NCBI GenBank assembly: GCA_039812485.1
Contig: JBDIAP010000106.1
Coordinates: forward strand, 1-13,428
Source of the DNA: Kineosphaera sp039812485
Lineage (GTDB): Bacteria; Actinomycetota; Actinomycetes; Actinomycetales; Dermatophilaceae
Length of the DNA stretch: 13,428 nucleotides
Direction: 5' to 3'
In this document: positions 13,398-13,428 of the stretch, piece by piece
Layout of the letters: each line of letters starts with the position of its first letter
Position numbering within the stretch: the stretch's first letter is position 1
Program-made: the position numbers and the translations under genes
Notes under the pieces: generated by a model
What the model saw: the letters and a program-made list of their open reading frames with translations, nothing else
Told to the model about the DNA's origin: nothing
Databases searched by the model: none

Positions 13398-13428
13398 ATG
13401 ACGAGGGCTGCCGAGAGGCATCTGGCCG
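13398..13428 (+). CDS. 5' end of a divergent gene, product not identifiable
   Basis: An ATG at 13398 opens a frame MTRAAERHLA that runs off the window after ten codons. Only the start is visible, so no function can be read. Divergent placement next to a transporter, with a palindrome over the promoter, would suit a transcriptional regulator of that transporter, but this is only context. Confidence 0.5.
   Translation, partial: MTRAAERHLA

Overview
The window is GC-rich DNA (roughly 70% GC or more by eye) with dense genes, GTG starts and several start codons only 6-7 nt downstream of a -10-like hexamer. These traits, plus a fused OleB-OleC protein, point to an actinomycete, most likely in the Micrococcales (Micrococcus, Kytococcus and Dermacoccus relatives). 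I cannot name the species from sequence alone.

Layout. Positions 1-3600 hold four minus-strand housekeeping or accessory genes: a NUDIX hydrolase of the CoA-pyrophosphatase type, a dihydrofolate-reductase-like (RibD C-terminal) protein, an SDR oxidoreductase of the general-stress type, and a DinB2-type Y-family DNA polymerase. Positions 3798-5858 hold an APC-family amino-acid permease (plus strand) convergent with an Lrp/AsnC regulator (minus strand). A strong shared hairpin separates their 3' ends, and a cluster of TGATC sites lies upstream of the regulator. Positions 5930-6350 show no convincing gene.

The centrepiece is a minus-strand long-chain olefin operon at 6351-11858: oleA, a fused oleBC, a 63-codon repetitive small ORF, then oleD. 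OleA condenses two fatty acyl-CoAs head to head, OleD reduces the beta-keto acid, OleC closes it to a beta-lactone, and OleB decarboxylates the lactone to a cis-olefin. The genes are tightly packed: a 5-nt gap from oleA to oleBC, then two successive ATGA stop/start overlaps through the small ORF into oleD. The small ORF and three different in-frame tandem repeats (18-, 54- and 15-bp units) are the most unusual things here. I am not aware of this small ORF having been described in ole clusters.

Positions 11989-13326 encode a major facilitator transporter (minus). The first codons of a divergent gene with a good -10 box begin at 13398 and run off the end.

Functional links: the ole genes form one pathway. 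The permease and Lrp regulator plausibly form an amino-acid-responsive pair. The remaining genes look independent.
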